Shown here piece after piece: positions 17,141 through 25,492 of a stretch of DNA of 43,269 bases; position 1 is the first letter of the stretch, and each line of letters opens with the position of its first letter. The DNA comes from an uncultured Lachnospiraceae bacterium (GTDB taxonomy: Bacteria; Bacillota; Clostridia; Lachnospirales; Lachnospiraceae): assembly GCA_946615865.1 (NCBI GenBank), contig CAMOIJ010000019.1:1-43269 (forward strand), given 5' to 3'. A program made the translations under genes and the position numbers. The notes below the pieces were generated by a model. It worked only from the letters and a program-made list of their open reading frames with translations. It made no database searches and was not told the origin of the DNA.

Positions 17141-17968
17141 ATGTCTGGTAAAGATCCGGAACTGTCACGACTTGGAGAGGCACTCAGCAGTGCAAGATCT
17201 GCATACGCAGAAGCAAAAAAAATCACAGATGAGGCCAAGGCGCGCCTGAATGAAACAGGTAGCAGGATCCAGACCTTTAATGCGAAGATCACCGAGCTGA
17301 AGAAAGGAATTGACTCTGAGTATAACGCTATGAGAAGTGAGCGCGCTGGCGGCGACAGAGATGCGGCCGACGAGCATCGCTCGATGGCACAGTCAATGCA
17401 GGAGAAACTCACTGAGATCTATGAATCCAAGAAATCCTGCTTCGGAGAGCTTGATGAAGCGCGGGCAGCGTTCAACAAAGCCCTTGACGCCCAGAAGATC
17501 CTCAGGGATAAGGTCCAGGAAGCATGGGACGGATTTAACGCAAGGCTTGAATACCTGAAAGAGGAAAATGCTAAGGAACAGGCCAAGTGGAAGGAGAAAC
17601 CCTGCAAGATCTGCGGAGTTCCGATCCGTTACAATATTGAGTGGAAGCACATACCGAACCTTTGCAAGGAATGTTTTGACAAAGATAAGGAAAACTGGGA
17701 AGACCGCAAATGCGCCAAGTGCGGCAAGACTTTCAGGATCAATAAGGGCTGGGAGCATATTCCCACGATCTGCGGCGACTGCAGAAAGATCGTAAGGGCA
17801 GAGAAATCAGCCAGAATGCAGGCGGAGAAGGAAGCTCAGGAAGAGAGCGCCAGACTTGCGCGCGAGGAGAGGGAGGCTGCGGCTTCTGCTCTTGTAGACG
17901 TCGCCAACGAGGCCGTAAGCGAGATCGCTCCTGCCTTGGAGGTATCGGAGAATGTCCGAAATATTTGA
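17141..17968 (+). CDS. Coiled-coil protein with two tandem C4 zinc-ribbon motifs
   Basis: 275 aa, function unknown. Residues 1-145 are charged and alanine-rich with the look of a long coiled coil (SARSAYAEAKKITDEAKAR). Two near-identical zinc-binding units follow, each C-x2-C-x17-C-x2-C: one runs from CKICG to CKEC, the next from CAKCG to CGDC. They share an internal W-[EK]-H-I-P core, so they arose by duplication. A second charged helix (AEKEAQEESARLAREEREAAA) and a short tail end the protein. It may bind nucleic acid or a partner protein. The stop overlaps the start of the next gene by 17 bases, so the two are translated together. AGGAGG is nine bases before the ATG. Confidence 0.85.
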   Translation: MSGKDPELSRLGEALSSARSAYAEAKKITDEAKARLNETGSRIQTFNAKITELKKGIDSEYNAMRSERAGGDRDAADEHRSMAQSMQEKLTEIYESKKSCFGELDEARAAFNKALDAQKILRDKVQEAWDGFNARLEYLKEENAKEQAKWKEKPCKICGVPIRYNIEWKHIPNLCKECFDKDKENWEDRKCAKCGKTFRINKGWEHIPTICGDCRKIVRAEKSARMQAEKEAQEESARLAREEREAAASALVDVANEAVSEIAPALEVSENVRNI

Positions 17969-18863
17969 AGTTACGATCAGAAGCGGGGAAACGCTCAAAG
18001 GCTGGCACTGGCCTGCGAAAGACCCTGTGACAAATCTTACGATCATTACCGGAATGAATGAATACGCGAAGCGCTATGAGCCGTTTGCGGAATGGATGAA
18101 TGAGCAGCATGTCAATATTTGGTGCCTTGACGCTTTCGGACAGGGACTTAACGCGCCGTCTGAAGATATGCAGGAGAGATGGCCGGAGGGCGCTTTTGAC
18201 AAAACAGTTAAGGCGATCTTTCAGATGGTGAAGCTTGCGTCTTCCAACGGCCTTCCCACTTTTCTTATGGGCCATTCTATGGGGTCCTTTATTGTACAGG
18301 CGTATTTGGAAAAGTATCCGTGCAGTACGAACGGCATTATTCTGTGCGGATCCAACGGCGGACAGGCAAGTCTGATGAAGACAGGATACACCCTTGCAAG
18401 AAGCATTGTGCGCGACAATAACTGGTATCAGAGCAGTCCCGCCCTGCAGAATATGGGAATGGGGAGTTTCTCCAAAGCGGTAAAGGACCGGGAGACGGAT
18501 TACGACTGGCTCTCATACAACAAGGAAAACGTTCAGGCCTATATCAACGATCCCTGGTGCGGACACGAGAACACCGGAGGTTTCTGGAAAGAGTTCCTTA
18601 AGGGGCTCTCCAGGATCTGGGACAAGAACGAGATGGCCAAGATATCCCGCAGAGAGAAGATTTACATCATTTCCGGACAGGATGATCCGGTCGGCCGCAT
18701 GGGGAAAGGACCGGTATGGCTCTGGAGAAAATTCAGAAGTCTCGGACTTACAGGAGCAACTTTAAAACTATACCCGAATATGAGGCATGAGATCCTCAAT
18801 GAGACCGGTAAAGAGATCGTCTATAAAGATGTTCTCAGTTTCGTCCAACCCGGTTACAGATAG
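17952..18863 (+). CDS. Alpha/beta hydrolase, lysophospholipase-like (S33/Hydrolase_4)
   Basis: 303 aa. The nucleophile elbow G-H-S-M-G-S is clear (FLMGHSMGSFIVQAYL). The acid is probably the aspartate of ISGQDDPVG and the histidine is in NMRHEILNE, giving a full triad. The overall pattern is that of monoacylglycerol lipase/lysophospholipase-like hydrolases. There is no signal peptide, so it acts in the cytosol or at the inner membrane face. It overlaps the zinc-ribbon gene and shares its promoter; why a zinc-ribbon protein is coupled to a hydrolase is not evident. A hairpin terminator lies directly behind the stop. Confidence 0.9.
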   Translation: MSEIFEVTIRSGETLKGWHWPAKDPVTNLTIITGMNEYAKRYEPFAEWMNEQHVNIWCLDAFGQGLNAPSEDMQERWPEGAFDKTVKAIFQMVKLASSNGLPTFLMGHSMGSFIVQAYLEKYPCSTNGIILCGSNGGQASLMKTGYTLARSIVRDNNWYQSSPALQNMGMGSFSKAVKDRETDYDWLSYNKENVQAYINDPWCGHENTGGFWKEFLKGLSRIWDKNEMAKISRREKIYIISGQDDPVGRMGKGPVWLWRKFRSLGLTGATLKLYPNMRHEILNETGKEIVYKDVLSFVQPGYR

Positions 18864-18900
18864 AATATACAAATAGGATATAGCCTGTTTGTATATTTTG
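18864..18900 (+). terminator. Terminator hairpin after the alpha/beta hydrolase
   Basis: A 14-bp AT-rich stem, AATATACAAATAGG (18864-18877) and CCTGTTTGTATATT (18884-18897), with one G-T wobble and a six-base loop. The T run is short (ATATTTTG). Confidence 0.65.
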
Positions 18901-18946
18901 ACCAAAACCACCCGTTTACATGCTTTCTTTTAGTGGATTCCCACAT

Positions 18947-18976
18947 CTTACAATTTGCGCTTTTCAATGTTAAGAT
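18947..18976 (+). promoter_or_regulatory. Candidate promoter of the PurF-like gene
   Basis: CTTACA (18947-18952), an 18-base spacer and TAAGAT (18971-18976), with TGT before the -10 box giving an extended -10. I see no purine riboswitch and no PurBox that I would defend in 18898-19028. Confidence 0.45.
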
Positions 18977-19028
18977 TAGCGTGTTGTAACCGATGTGCGA
19001 ATTATCGCTCAATATCTAAGGAGGCAGC

Positions 19029-20453
19029 ATGGGTGGTTTTTTTGGCGCCGCATTGCGTGAGGATGTGGCATTTGATCTGTTTTATGGAACGGACTATCAT
19101 TCACACCTTGGAACAAGGCGCGCCGGTATGGCGCTTTATGATTCGAAAAGCGGGTTTGACAGGGCGATCCACAACATAGAGAGCTCGAATTTCAGGCCTA
19201 AATTTGAAAAAGATCTGGCAAAGATGAAGGGAAATCTCGGCATAGGGTGCATCAGCGATTATGAGCCCCAGCCGCTGATCGTCCGCTCGCATCATGGCAC
19301 TTATGCCATTACTACTGTGGGACGGATCAACAATATCAGGGAACTGACGGATATGCTTTTTGGCGGTACGCACTCTCATTTCCTGGAAATGAGCGGCGGC
19401 GATATCAATCCCACCGAGATGGTCGCCTCCCTGATCAACCAGAAAAAGGATATTCTCGAGGGAATAAAGTATGCGCAGGACATGATCGAGGGCTCTATGA
19501 CATTCCTGATCATGACGCCCAAGGGCATCTATGCTTCCAGGGATAAGTGGGGCAGGACTCCCTGCGTGATCGGAAAGAAGGATACAGGGTACTGTGTATG
19601 CTTTGAGAGTTTCTCCTTCCTCAATCTCGGATACACGACGGAGAAAGAACTCGGCCCCGGCGAAGTTGTTTTCATCGATCCGGAAGGATATGAAGTAAAG
19701 ATACCGGCCCGCAGGGAGATGAGGATCTGCAGCTTTTTATGGATCTATTACGGATTCCCGGCGTCCTCCTACGAGGGACTTAATGTCGAGGACATGAGGT
19801 ACGGCTGCGGCCGCAAACTTGCGGAAAGAGACTTAAAGCGCGGAAACATTCATCCCGACTGTGTCGCGGGCGTTCCGGATTCAGGCGTCGCGCACGCCAT
19901 TGGCTACGCGAACAGATCAAACGTCCCCTATTCGAGACCGTTTGTGAAATATACGCCCACATGGCCCAGGTCCTTTATGCCGACTCATCAGAGCAGGAGA
20001 GACCTGATCGCCAAGATGAAGCTGATCCCGATCCACGAACTGATCGCGGGCAAAAAACTCCTCCTGATCGACGATTCCATTGTCAGGGGCACTCAGCTCA
20101 GAGAGACTACCGAATATCTGTACAGCAGCGGCGCAAGCGAAGTACACATAAGACCCGCCTGTCCGCCCCTTGTGTTCGGATGCAAGTACCTCAACTTCTC
20201 CCGTTCAGACTCTGAGGAAGAACTGATCACGCGAAGAAAGATCGAGATGCTCGAGGGAACATCCAAATTAACGGATGAAATGGTCGAAAAGTATACGGAT
20301 CCCGATTCGGACCAGTACCACGCAATGCTCGAGGAGATCAGGAAAGAACTGAATTTCACATCCCTGCATTACCACCGTCTTGACGATATGATCGAAGCGA
20401 TCGATCTTGAGCCCTGCAAGCTGTGCACATACTGCTGGAACGGAAAAGAATAA
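19029..20453 (+). CDS. PurF-like phosphoribosyltransferase without a glutaminase active site
   Basis: 474 aa, aligning along the whole length of glutamine PRPP amidotransferase, the first enzyme of purine synthesis. The phosphoribosyltransferase half looks intact: PRPP loop LLLIDDSIVRGTQ (345-357) and GVPDSGVAHAIGYA. Cluster-type cysteines are kept at C234, C385, C463, C466 and C469, as in the 4Fe-4S B. subtilis enzyme. The glutaminase half is not intact. The N-terminus is MGGFFG where active PurF has MCGVFG, so the nucleophile cysteine is glycine. The arginine of the HVRYST motif and the asparagine of HNGNL are also absent (CISDYE, TVGRI). It may use free ammonia or have another role. AAGGAGG lies at 19018-19024. 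Confidence 0.85.
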   Translation: MGGFFGAALREDVAFDLFYGTDYHSHLGTRRAGMALYDSKSGFDRAIHNIESSNFRPKFEKDLAKMKGNLGIGCISDYEPQPLIVRSHHGTYAITTVGRINNIRELTDMLFGGTHSHFLEMSGGDINPTEMVASLINQKKDILEGIKYAQDMIEGSMTFLIMTPKGIYASRDKWGRTPCVIGKKDTGYCVCFESFSFLNLGYTTEKELGPGEVVFIDPEGYEVKIPARREMRICSFLWIYYGFPASSYEGLNVEDMRYGCGRKLAERDLKRGNIHPDCVAGVPDSGVAHAIGYANRSNVPYSRPFVKYTPTWPRSFMPTHQSRRDLIAKMKLIPIHELIAGKKLLLIDDSIVRGTQLRETTEYLYSSGASEVHIRPACPPLVFGCKYLNFSRSDSEEELITRRKIEMLEGTSKLTDEMVEKYTDPDSDQYHAMLEEIRKELNFTSLHYHRLDDMIEAIDLEPCKLCTYCWNGKE

Positions 20454-20466
20454 AGACATAAGAAAT

Positions 20467-20498
20467 AGGCTGCCACACTGAGGTGACAGCCTTTTTTT
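20467..20498 (+). terminator. Terminator between the convergent PurF-like gene and citrate synthase
   Basis: A stem of AGGCTG-C-CAC and GTG-A-CAGCCT (20467-20476, 20483-20492) with one mismatch, then seven T residues. It serves the plus-strand gene. On the minus strand the following tract (TATTTCTT) is poorer, so it may work only weakly for gltA. Confidence 0.85.
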
Positions 20499-20519
20499 CG
20501 TTTGAAGTGTATTCGGCTT

Positions 20520-21875
20520 TTATCTCTTCTTCATCGGGACATATTTCTGATGATCGCCGATATATTTGGTAGCGGGACGCATGATCTTTCCGTCGTACAT
20601 CTTGTTCTCAACGTTGTGGGCGACCCAGCCGGCTACACGCGCGATCGCGAACAGAGGCGTAAAGAGATCTTCCGGGATGCCCAGCATCGTGTAGGCGAAA
20701 CCTGAGTAATAATCCACGTTTGTGCAGATCGGCTTTCCGCGGTTCTCAAGGACTGCTTCCTTGACAATGTTCTCGAATTTGGAGTAGAACTTATATCTCT
20801 CGGGGCAGCCTTGCTCTTCCGCAAGAGTCTTGCACAGAGAGCGGAGAAGTTCGCATCTGGGATCGCTCAGAGTGTATACGGCGTGGCCGAATCCGTAGAC
20901 CAGGCCGGAATTGTCAAAATAGTCCTTATCCAGGATCCTGTCCACAATGGAGCGCAGAAGCGCATCGTCACAGGAGTATTTCGTGTCGGCGATGATCTGC
21001 TGCATCATCTTGTTGACGCTGATGTTGGCGCCGCCATGCTTGGGACCCTTGAGGGAGCCGATGGAGCCGCAGACAGCGGAGTACAGATCGGTCCCGGTCG
21101 ATCCCATAACGACGTTGGTGAAGGTGGAGTTATTTCCTCCGCCGTGATCCGCGTGGATCATGAGGATCGCGTCGAGAACAGACGCCTCACGCTCCGTGAA
21201 CTTTCCATCGCTCCTTAGCATGTACAGGATGTTCTCCGCAATTGAGTACTCGGGTCTGGGATAATGTATGATAAGCGACTGCCTGTAAAAATGGTGCATC
21301 TTGGCAAAGTAGGAATAGCACCCGATGGAAGGAAACTTAGCCACAAGATCAATACCCTTGAGCAGGGTCTGATAGACATCCTGCGCATCCGGATCCAGAG
21401 CGTAATTGTAGAGAGAGATCGTACTGGACTGGAGCTTATTCATGAGATTCCTCGAGGGAGTCTGAAGAATATCGTTTGTGAGGAAATCTGCGGGAAGATC
21501 GTAGCGGGCCGAGATGCATTTCTTGAAGTTGTCAAACTCGGTGCGGTCAGGAAGGTAGCCGAACAACAGGAGAAAGACCGTCTCCTCGTAGCCGAAATGG
21601 CCCTGACGGTTTTTTAAAAGATCCCGGATGCTGTAGCCCCGATAGATCAGGTCGCCCTCACAGGGCACAACGTTCCCGTCTGCGTCTTTTGTGTATCCAA
21701 TGACGTCGCTTACCTTGGTGAGGCCGATACGGACGCCTGTACCGTCATCATTTCGAAGTCCTTTCTTGACATTGTACTCTTTGAAGAGCGGATTTGGGAT
21801 ATCTGTATAGTTGGATGATCTGCCGAAGAATCTCGCCAGGATGTTGTCATCGTGGAAATTCAGGTTATTATCCAT
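20520..21875 (-). CDS. gltA: Citrate synthase
   Basis: 451 aa, somewhat longer than the ~430 aa type II enzymes but within the range of the clostridial group. It condenses acetyl-CoA with oxaloacetate, feeding 2-oxoglutarate and glutamate synthesis in an anaerobe. The catalytic residues are visible: the histidine of MIHADHGGGNNS, the histidine of YGFGHAVYTLSDPR and the aspartate of CTNVDYYSGF. A family-typical arginine follows in IARVAGWVAHNVE. The minus-strand start has AGGAGAT (plus 21881-21887). It is a single-gene unit; no aconitase or isocitrate dehydrogenase is next to it. Confidence 0.96.
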   Translation of the reverse strand: MDNNLNFHDDNILARFFGRSSNYTDIPNPLFKEYNVKKGLRNDDGTGVRIGLTKVSDVIGYTKDADGNVVPCEGDLIYRGYSIRDLLKNRQGHFGYEETVFLLLFGYLPDRTEFDNFKKCISARYDLPADFLTNDILQTPSRNLMNKLQSSTISLYNYALDPDAQDVYQTLLKGIDLVAKFPSIGCYSYFAKMHHFYRQSLIIHYPRPEYSIAENILYMLRSDGKFTEREASVLDAILMIHADHGGGNNSTFTNVVMGSTGTDLYSAVCGSIGSLKGPKHGGANISVNKMMQQIIADTKYSCDDALLRSIVDRILDKDYFDNSGLVYGFGHAVYTLSDPRCELLRSLCKTLAEEQGCPERYKFYSKFENIVKEAVLENRGKPICTNVDYYSGFAYTMLGIPEDLFTPLFAIARVAGWVAHNVENKMYDGKIMRPATKYIGDHQKYVPMKKR

Positions 21876-21927
21876 AATGGATCTCCTTTTTGAATCATTG
21901 TATACAAGGATGCATTGGTTTCTGCCT

Positions 21928-21936
21928 ATTATAACA
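21928..21936 (-). promoter_or_regulatory. Extended -10 promoter element of gltA
   Basis: On the minus strand, TGT followed directly by a perfect TATAAT (plus-strand ATTATA at 21928-21933, ACA at 21934-21936). No convincing -35 box lies 16-18 bases upstream, which is acceptable for an extended -10 promoter. Confidence 0.55.
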
Positions 21937-21974
21937 TGTTCTCAATATTTTAAAACAGGAAATTGCTCGTGATG

Positions 21975-22129
21975 TTGAGATTTTTACGGGGGAAATGGTA
22001 TCATTATAAGAGTTTCGGGAGCGTGTTTTGCCTGCCGGAGACCGGCGGCGGACTATAAACCGCTCAAAAATGCGTAATGTATGGGGGAGTTCCGGCCTGT
22101 AACTTGTGACCGGAGTGGAGCGTTACAAT
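21975..22129 (+). promoter_or_regulatory. Candidate promoter and leader of the histidine kinase operon
   Basis: TTGAGA (21975-21980), an 18-base spacer and TATCAT (21999-22004). The leader of about 120 nt has a hairpin GCCGG-AGA-CCGGC (22034-22046) and a second GCGG/CCGC possibility just after it. I do not recognise a known riboswitch here. Confidence 0.45.
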
Positions 22130-23854
22130 ATGAAAGCTAATAATTCAGAACCTGCCAGACCGGCGGCGGATTTAAATGAGGAAGGCGGTGGACTTTCTTC
22201 GAGGCAGAAAGTGATCCTCGACGCGCTCCTTCGTGAATACGAAGTGGCGCTGATACTGGATATGTCGAACGATTCTTATGAGATCTTCAAGATTGCAGGA
22301 AGATTCTCAAGAACCCTGTCCGGAATGTTCAGGGACAAGTTTTCTCTGACAATGCTCGAGATAGCGGACAGCTGTATCTACGCGTACGACTATGATCTGT
22401 TTATCGGAGCCGTGAGTCTCGAGAGCCTTAGGAGCAGGCTTGAGAGCGACGGATTCTGCAGTTTTGTATTCAGGGCGATCACAAGCAGAGGACCGGAATA
22501 CTTCAGGATGAGAATGATACAGGCTGAGGACGGCCCTAAGGCCTTCGTCGGCGTATCCTGCATCCAGGATGAGATGAGCAGGGAACTGCAGCAGAGAAGG
22601 CTGTTCGAAGGAGCTCTCGACAGAGCAAGGAGCGCCGATTCGGCAAAGAGCACTTTCCTCACCAACATGTCTCACGATATCAGAACTCCCATGAACGCGA
22701 TCATGGGATTTACAAAAATTGCGTCTTCTCATCTCGATGACAAAGAGAAGGTCAGGGACGCCCTTGAGAAGATCCGGACTTCCAGCAACCATCTTTTAAG
22801 GCTGATCAACGACGTGCTTGACATGAGCAGGATCGAGAGCGGCAGGATCACGATCAATGAAAACAGATGCGACCTCAGGGACCTTGTGGAGAAGATCCGT
22901 GGTATCCTTCAGCCGCAGATCACGGCCAAGAACCTTACCTTTACGATCGACACAGCGTCGGTGGTGAACTATGAAGTGTACTGCGACGAAACAAGGATCA
23001 CCCAGGTCCTCTTAAATCTCCTGAGCAATTCGGTCAAGTACACGGAGCCCGGAGGTTCTATAAGCCTTATGATCCACCAGAAGCCGTATCAGAGCGGCCG
23101 AAGATACTGCGGCTATGTGTTCAGGGTGACCGACAACGGAATCGGCATAGGAAAGGGCTTTATCGGCCATGTCTTCGAACCCTTTGAGAGAGAGACGGGA
23201 AGGATCGAGAATAATTCTTACGGAAGCGGCCTCGGAATGTCCATAGCCAAGGGTATCGTGGATATGATGGGCGGTAATATCAGTGTGGAGAGCGAGGAGA
23301 ATGTCGGCACTGAGTTCGTAGTCGACCTGGAATTCAGGCCGGCCGGCGAGAATAACTCTGAAGCTAATGAAAACGATAAACAGGAAGTAAAAGGCCTCGA
23401 AGACGGGGATATGGCAGTGTTCGAGGAACGCGGCAGCGCAAACGGAAAGAAAAGCTCCGATGTGGGATGGATAGAGGGAAGGAGACTCCTTCTTGTTGAA
23501 GACAATCCGCTCAACAGGGAGATCGCCGAAGATATGCTGATCGAGGACGGCTTTAAAGTGGAGACGGCAGAGAACGGGAAGAAGGCCCTGCAGAAGATCA
23601 TTGAATCCGACCCCTGGTATTACTCAGCTGTACTGATGGATATTCAGATGCCTGTCATGGACGGATATGAGGCGACAGAGAGAATCCGCTCCCTGCCCGA
23701 CCGGAGCAGGGCGCAGATCCCGATCATCGCAATGACTGCCAACGCATTTAAGGAAGACCGCTGCAAGGCCGCGGAAAGCGGAATGGACGCTTACATTACG
23801 AAACCGGTGGATGTGCTCACTCTGCGCTATGTGCTGAGGCGGGTGCTGCGATAG
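22130..23854 (+). CDS. Cytosolic hybrid histidine kinase with C-terminal receiver
   Basis: 574 aa from ATG 22130. No membrane segment is seen. The N-terminal ~165 residues look like a degenerate PAS-type sensor. HisKA follows with the phospho-accepting histidine in [16 protein letters not shown]. The ATPase domain has an N box ([14 protein letters not shown]), [10 protein letters not shown] and [12 protein letters not shown] linker rich in E, N and K leads to a receiver domain ([40 protein letters not shown]). There is no output domain, so phosphate would have to pass on to another protein. GGAG at 22112-22120 favours ATG 22130; a GTG at 22106 is possible. It lies 14 bases before udp, which is unusual company for a kinase. 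Confidence 0.92.
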   Translation: MKANNSEPARPAADLNEEGGGLSSRQKVILDALLREYEVALILDMSNDSYEIFKIAGRFSRTLSGMFRDKFSLTMLEIADSCIYAYDYDLFIGAVSLESLRSRLESDGFCSFVFRAITSRGPEYFRMRMIQAEDGPKAFVGVSCIQDEMSRELQQRRLFEGALDRARSADSAKSTFLTNMSHDIRTPMNAIMGFTKIASSHLDDKEKVRDALEKIRTSSNHLLRLINDVLDMSRIESGRITINENRCDLRDLVEKIRGILQPQITAKNLTFTIDTASVVNYEVYCDETRITQVLLNLLSNSVKYTEPGGSISLMIHQKPYQSGRRYCGYVFRVTDNGIGIGKGFIGHVFEPFERETGRIENNSYGSGLGMSIAKGIVDMMGGNISVESEENVGTEFVVDLEFRPAGENNSEANENDKQEVKGLEDGDMAVFEERGSANGKKSSDVGWIEGRRLLLVEDNPLNREIAEDMLIEDGFKVETAENGKKALQKIIESDPWYYSAVLMDIQMPVMDGYEATERIRSLPDRSRAQIPIIAMTANAFKEDRCKAAESGMDAYITKPVDVLTLRYVLRRVLR

Positions 23855-23868
23855 GAAAGGAGACAAAT

Positions 23869-24651
23869 ATGATACCGGCTTATTCGATCGATCCAGAAAG
23901 ACAGTACCATATTCAGGTGGCGAAAGGTGAAGTGGGCAGGTACGTTCTGCTGCCCGGTGATCCGAAGCGATGCGCGAAGATCGCGCAGTATTTTGACGAC
24001 CCGGTAATGGTGGCAGACAACAGAGAGTATATAACTATTACGGGGACAGTGGACGGCGTCAGGCTGAGCGTGACTTCTACAGGCATCGGCGGGCCTTCCG
24101 CCGCGATCGCTCTGGAGGAACTGGCGAACTGCGGAGCTGACACTTTTATCAGAGTCGGCACATGCGGAGGCATGCAGGAGGAGGTACTGAGCGGAGACCT
24201 GGTGATCGCGTCGGGCGCGATCCGCATGGATGGCACCAGCAGAGAGTACGCGCCCATTGAATATCCTGCAGTCTCGGACTATGCCGTCTTAAGGGCTCTT
24301 GAAGACGCGGCGCAGAAGCGGGGCGAGAGATATCATATCGGCGTCGTACACTGTAAGGACGCGTTCTACGGACAGCATAACCCCGAGCTTCTTCCTAACA
24401 GCGCAGTGCTGCTGCAGAACTGGGACGCTTATCTGAAATTGGGATGCCTGGCCTCGGAGATGGAATCCGCAACCCTGTTCATAGTAGGCGGATACAGAAA
24501 AGTGAGGACCGGCACAGTCCTTCTGACAATGGCCAATCAGACCAGAGCGAAGAAAGGCCTGCCCAATCCCATTGTCCATGACACGGACAGCGCGATCAGG
24601 ACTGCGATTGAGGCTGTTAAGATCCTTGCGCGCATGGACTCCGCGGAATGA
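23869..24651 (+). CDS. udp: Uridine phosphorylase
   Basis: 260 aa. It splits uridine with phosphate to uracil and ribose-1-phosphate in pyrimidine salvage. NP-1 family motifs are clear: LPGDPKRC at the phosphate site, [16 protein letters not shown], and the ribose-binding [18 protein letters not shown] and the [11 protein letters not shown] segment also fit uridine phosphorylase better than the purine enzyme. AAAGGAGA precedes the ATG. The gene lies between the histidine kinase and cytidine deaminase with gaps of 14 and 17 bases; cdd would supply its uridine. Confidence 0.93.
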   Translation: MIPAYSIDPERQYHIQVAKGEVGRYVLLPGDPKRCAKIAQYFDDPVMVADNREYITITGTVDGVRLSVTSTGIGGPSAAIALEELANCGADTFIRVGTCGGMQEEVLSGDLVIASGAIRMDGTSREYAPIEYPAVSDYAVLRALEDAAQKRGERYHIGVVHCKDAFYGQHNPELLPNSAVLLQNWDAYLKLGCLASEMESATLFIVGGYRKVRTGTVLLTMANQTRAKKGLPNPIVHDTDSAIRTAIEAVKILARMDSAE

Positions 24652-24668
24652 AAAGAGGACGGTGAGAT

Positions 24669-25109
24669 ATGGGAAACAATAAGATCACTCTGAGCGGAGA
24701 ACTTATTACCACTCTGATCGGGGAGGCGCTCTCTATGAGAACACGCTCCTATATACCCTATTCGGGATTTGCCGTGGGCGCGGCTCTTCTCACTGCCAGC
24801 GGAAAGATCTACGGAGGGTGCAATATTGAAAACGCGGCTTATCCGGCTACGATCTGCGCGGAGAGAACAGCTATGGTGAAGGCTGTGAGTGAAGGGGAGC
24901 GCGGATTTCGGGCGATCGCGATCGCAGGCGGCAGAGAAGTAGATCCGGAAGGGTACAGCTATCCCTGCGGCACCTGCAGACAGTTTATGCGCGAGTTCTG
25001 CGACAGTGAAACCTTCGTTGTCATTGTGGCAAGAAGCAGGGAGGACTATAAGATATTCACGCTCGAGGAACTCCTTCCGAGCTCTTTCGGCCCGGAGTCC
25101 CTTGTCTGA
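24669..25109 (+). CDS. cdd: Cytidine deaminase
   Basis: 146 aa, a typical homotetrameric small cytidine deaminase. It converts cytidine and deoxycytidine to uridine and deoxyuridine. The zinc site is complete: the C-A-E of ATICAERTAMVKA supplies a cysteine and the proton-shuttling glutamate, and PCGTCRQ supplies two more cysteines. YSGFAVGAALL and NIENAAYP complete the substrate pocket. The product feeds the udp gene immediately upstream. GGACGGTGAG precedes the ATG. Confidence 0.95.
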   Translation: MGNNKITLSGELITTLIGEALSMRTRSYIPYSGFAVGAALLTASGKIYGGCNIENAAYPATICAERTAMVKAVSEGERGFRAIAIAGGREVDPEGYSYPCGTCRQFMREFCDSETFVVIVARSREDYKIFTLEELLPSSFGPESLV

Positions 25110-25131
25110 AATCAGTGGAGCGAAAGTTCAC

Positions 25132-25458
25132 ATGGATTGTAAAGAGTTTAACGGCCTGATTCAGGATTTCCTTAATGACAGGCTGGACGAGATGAAACTT
25201 TCAGAGTTTTTATCTCATATAGAGGAATGCGAGGACTGCAGGGATGAACTGCGGATCCAGTACCTTATCTATGAGGGACTGGCAAGACTTGAAGAGGGAG
25301 CTACTTTTGACGTTGACAAAGATCTGTCTGATTATATGCAGCTTCAGAAAAAGCGGCTCAGTTCAAGGGAAGGGATCAAACTGGCAGCGATCGCTTCAGA
25401 GATCATCACGACGGCGGCTTTTGTCATCGTCCTTTTTGTGGTGCTGTTTTATCAATAA
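25132..25458 (+). CDS. Small zinc-finger membrane protein, anti-sigma-like
   Basis: 108 aa. The N-terminus has the H-x3-C-x2-C arrangement of zf-HC2/ZAS anti-sigma proteins (SHIEECEDCRDEL, H29, C33, C36), with a further cysteine at C3. A single membrane segment near the C-terminus (IITTAAFVIVLFVVLFYQ) ends the protein with almost no outside part. ZAS proteins normally hold an ECF sigma factor at the membrane, but no sigma gene is nearby, so its partner is unknown. It sits between cdd and polA with gaps of 22 and 34 bases. The ATG has only a distant GGAG upstream. Confidence 0.8.
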   Translation: MDCKEFNGLIQDFLNDRLDEMKLSEFLSHIEECEDCRDELRIQYLIYEGLARLEEGATFDVDKDLSDYMQLQKKRLSSREGIKLAAIASEIITTAAFVIVLFVVLFYQ

Positions 25459-25492
25459 AGAGCTGCCGTGCAGCGGCGAAAGGAAATATCCT

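Noticed and set aside
19029-20453. Pseudogene interpretation of the glutaminase-dead PurF-like gene
   Set aside because: The frame is intact over 474 codons with a good ribosome site, an intact PRPP loop and likely cluster cysteines, so decay is not supported.
25244-25492. N-terminal extension of polA
   Set aside because: It overlaps the zinc-finger membrane protein gene in another frame, and DNA polymerase I homology begins at 25493.
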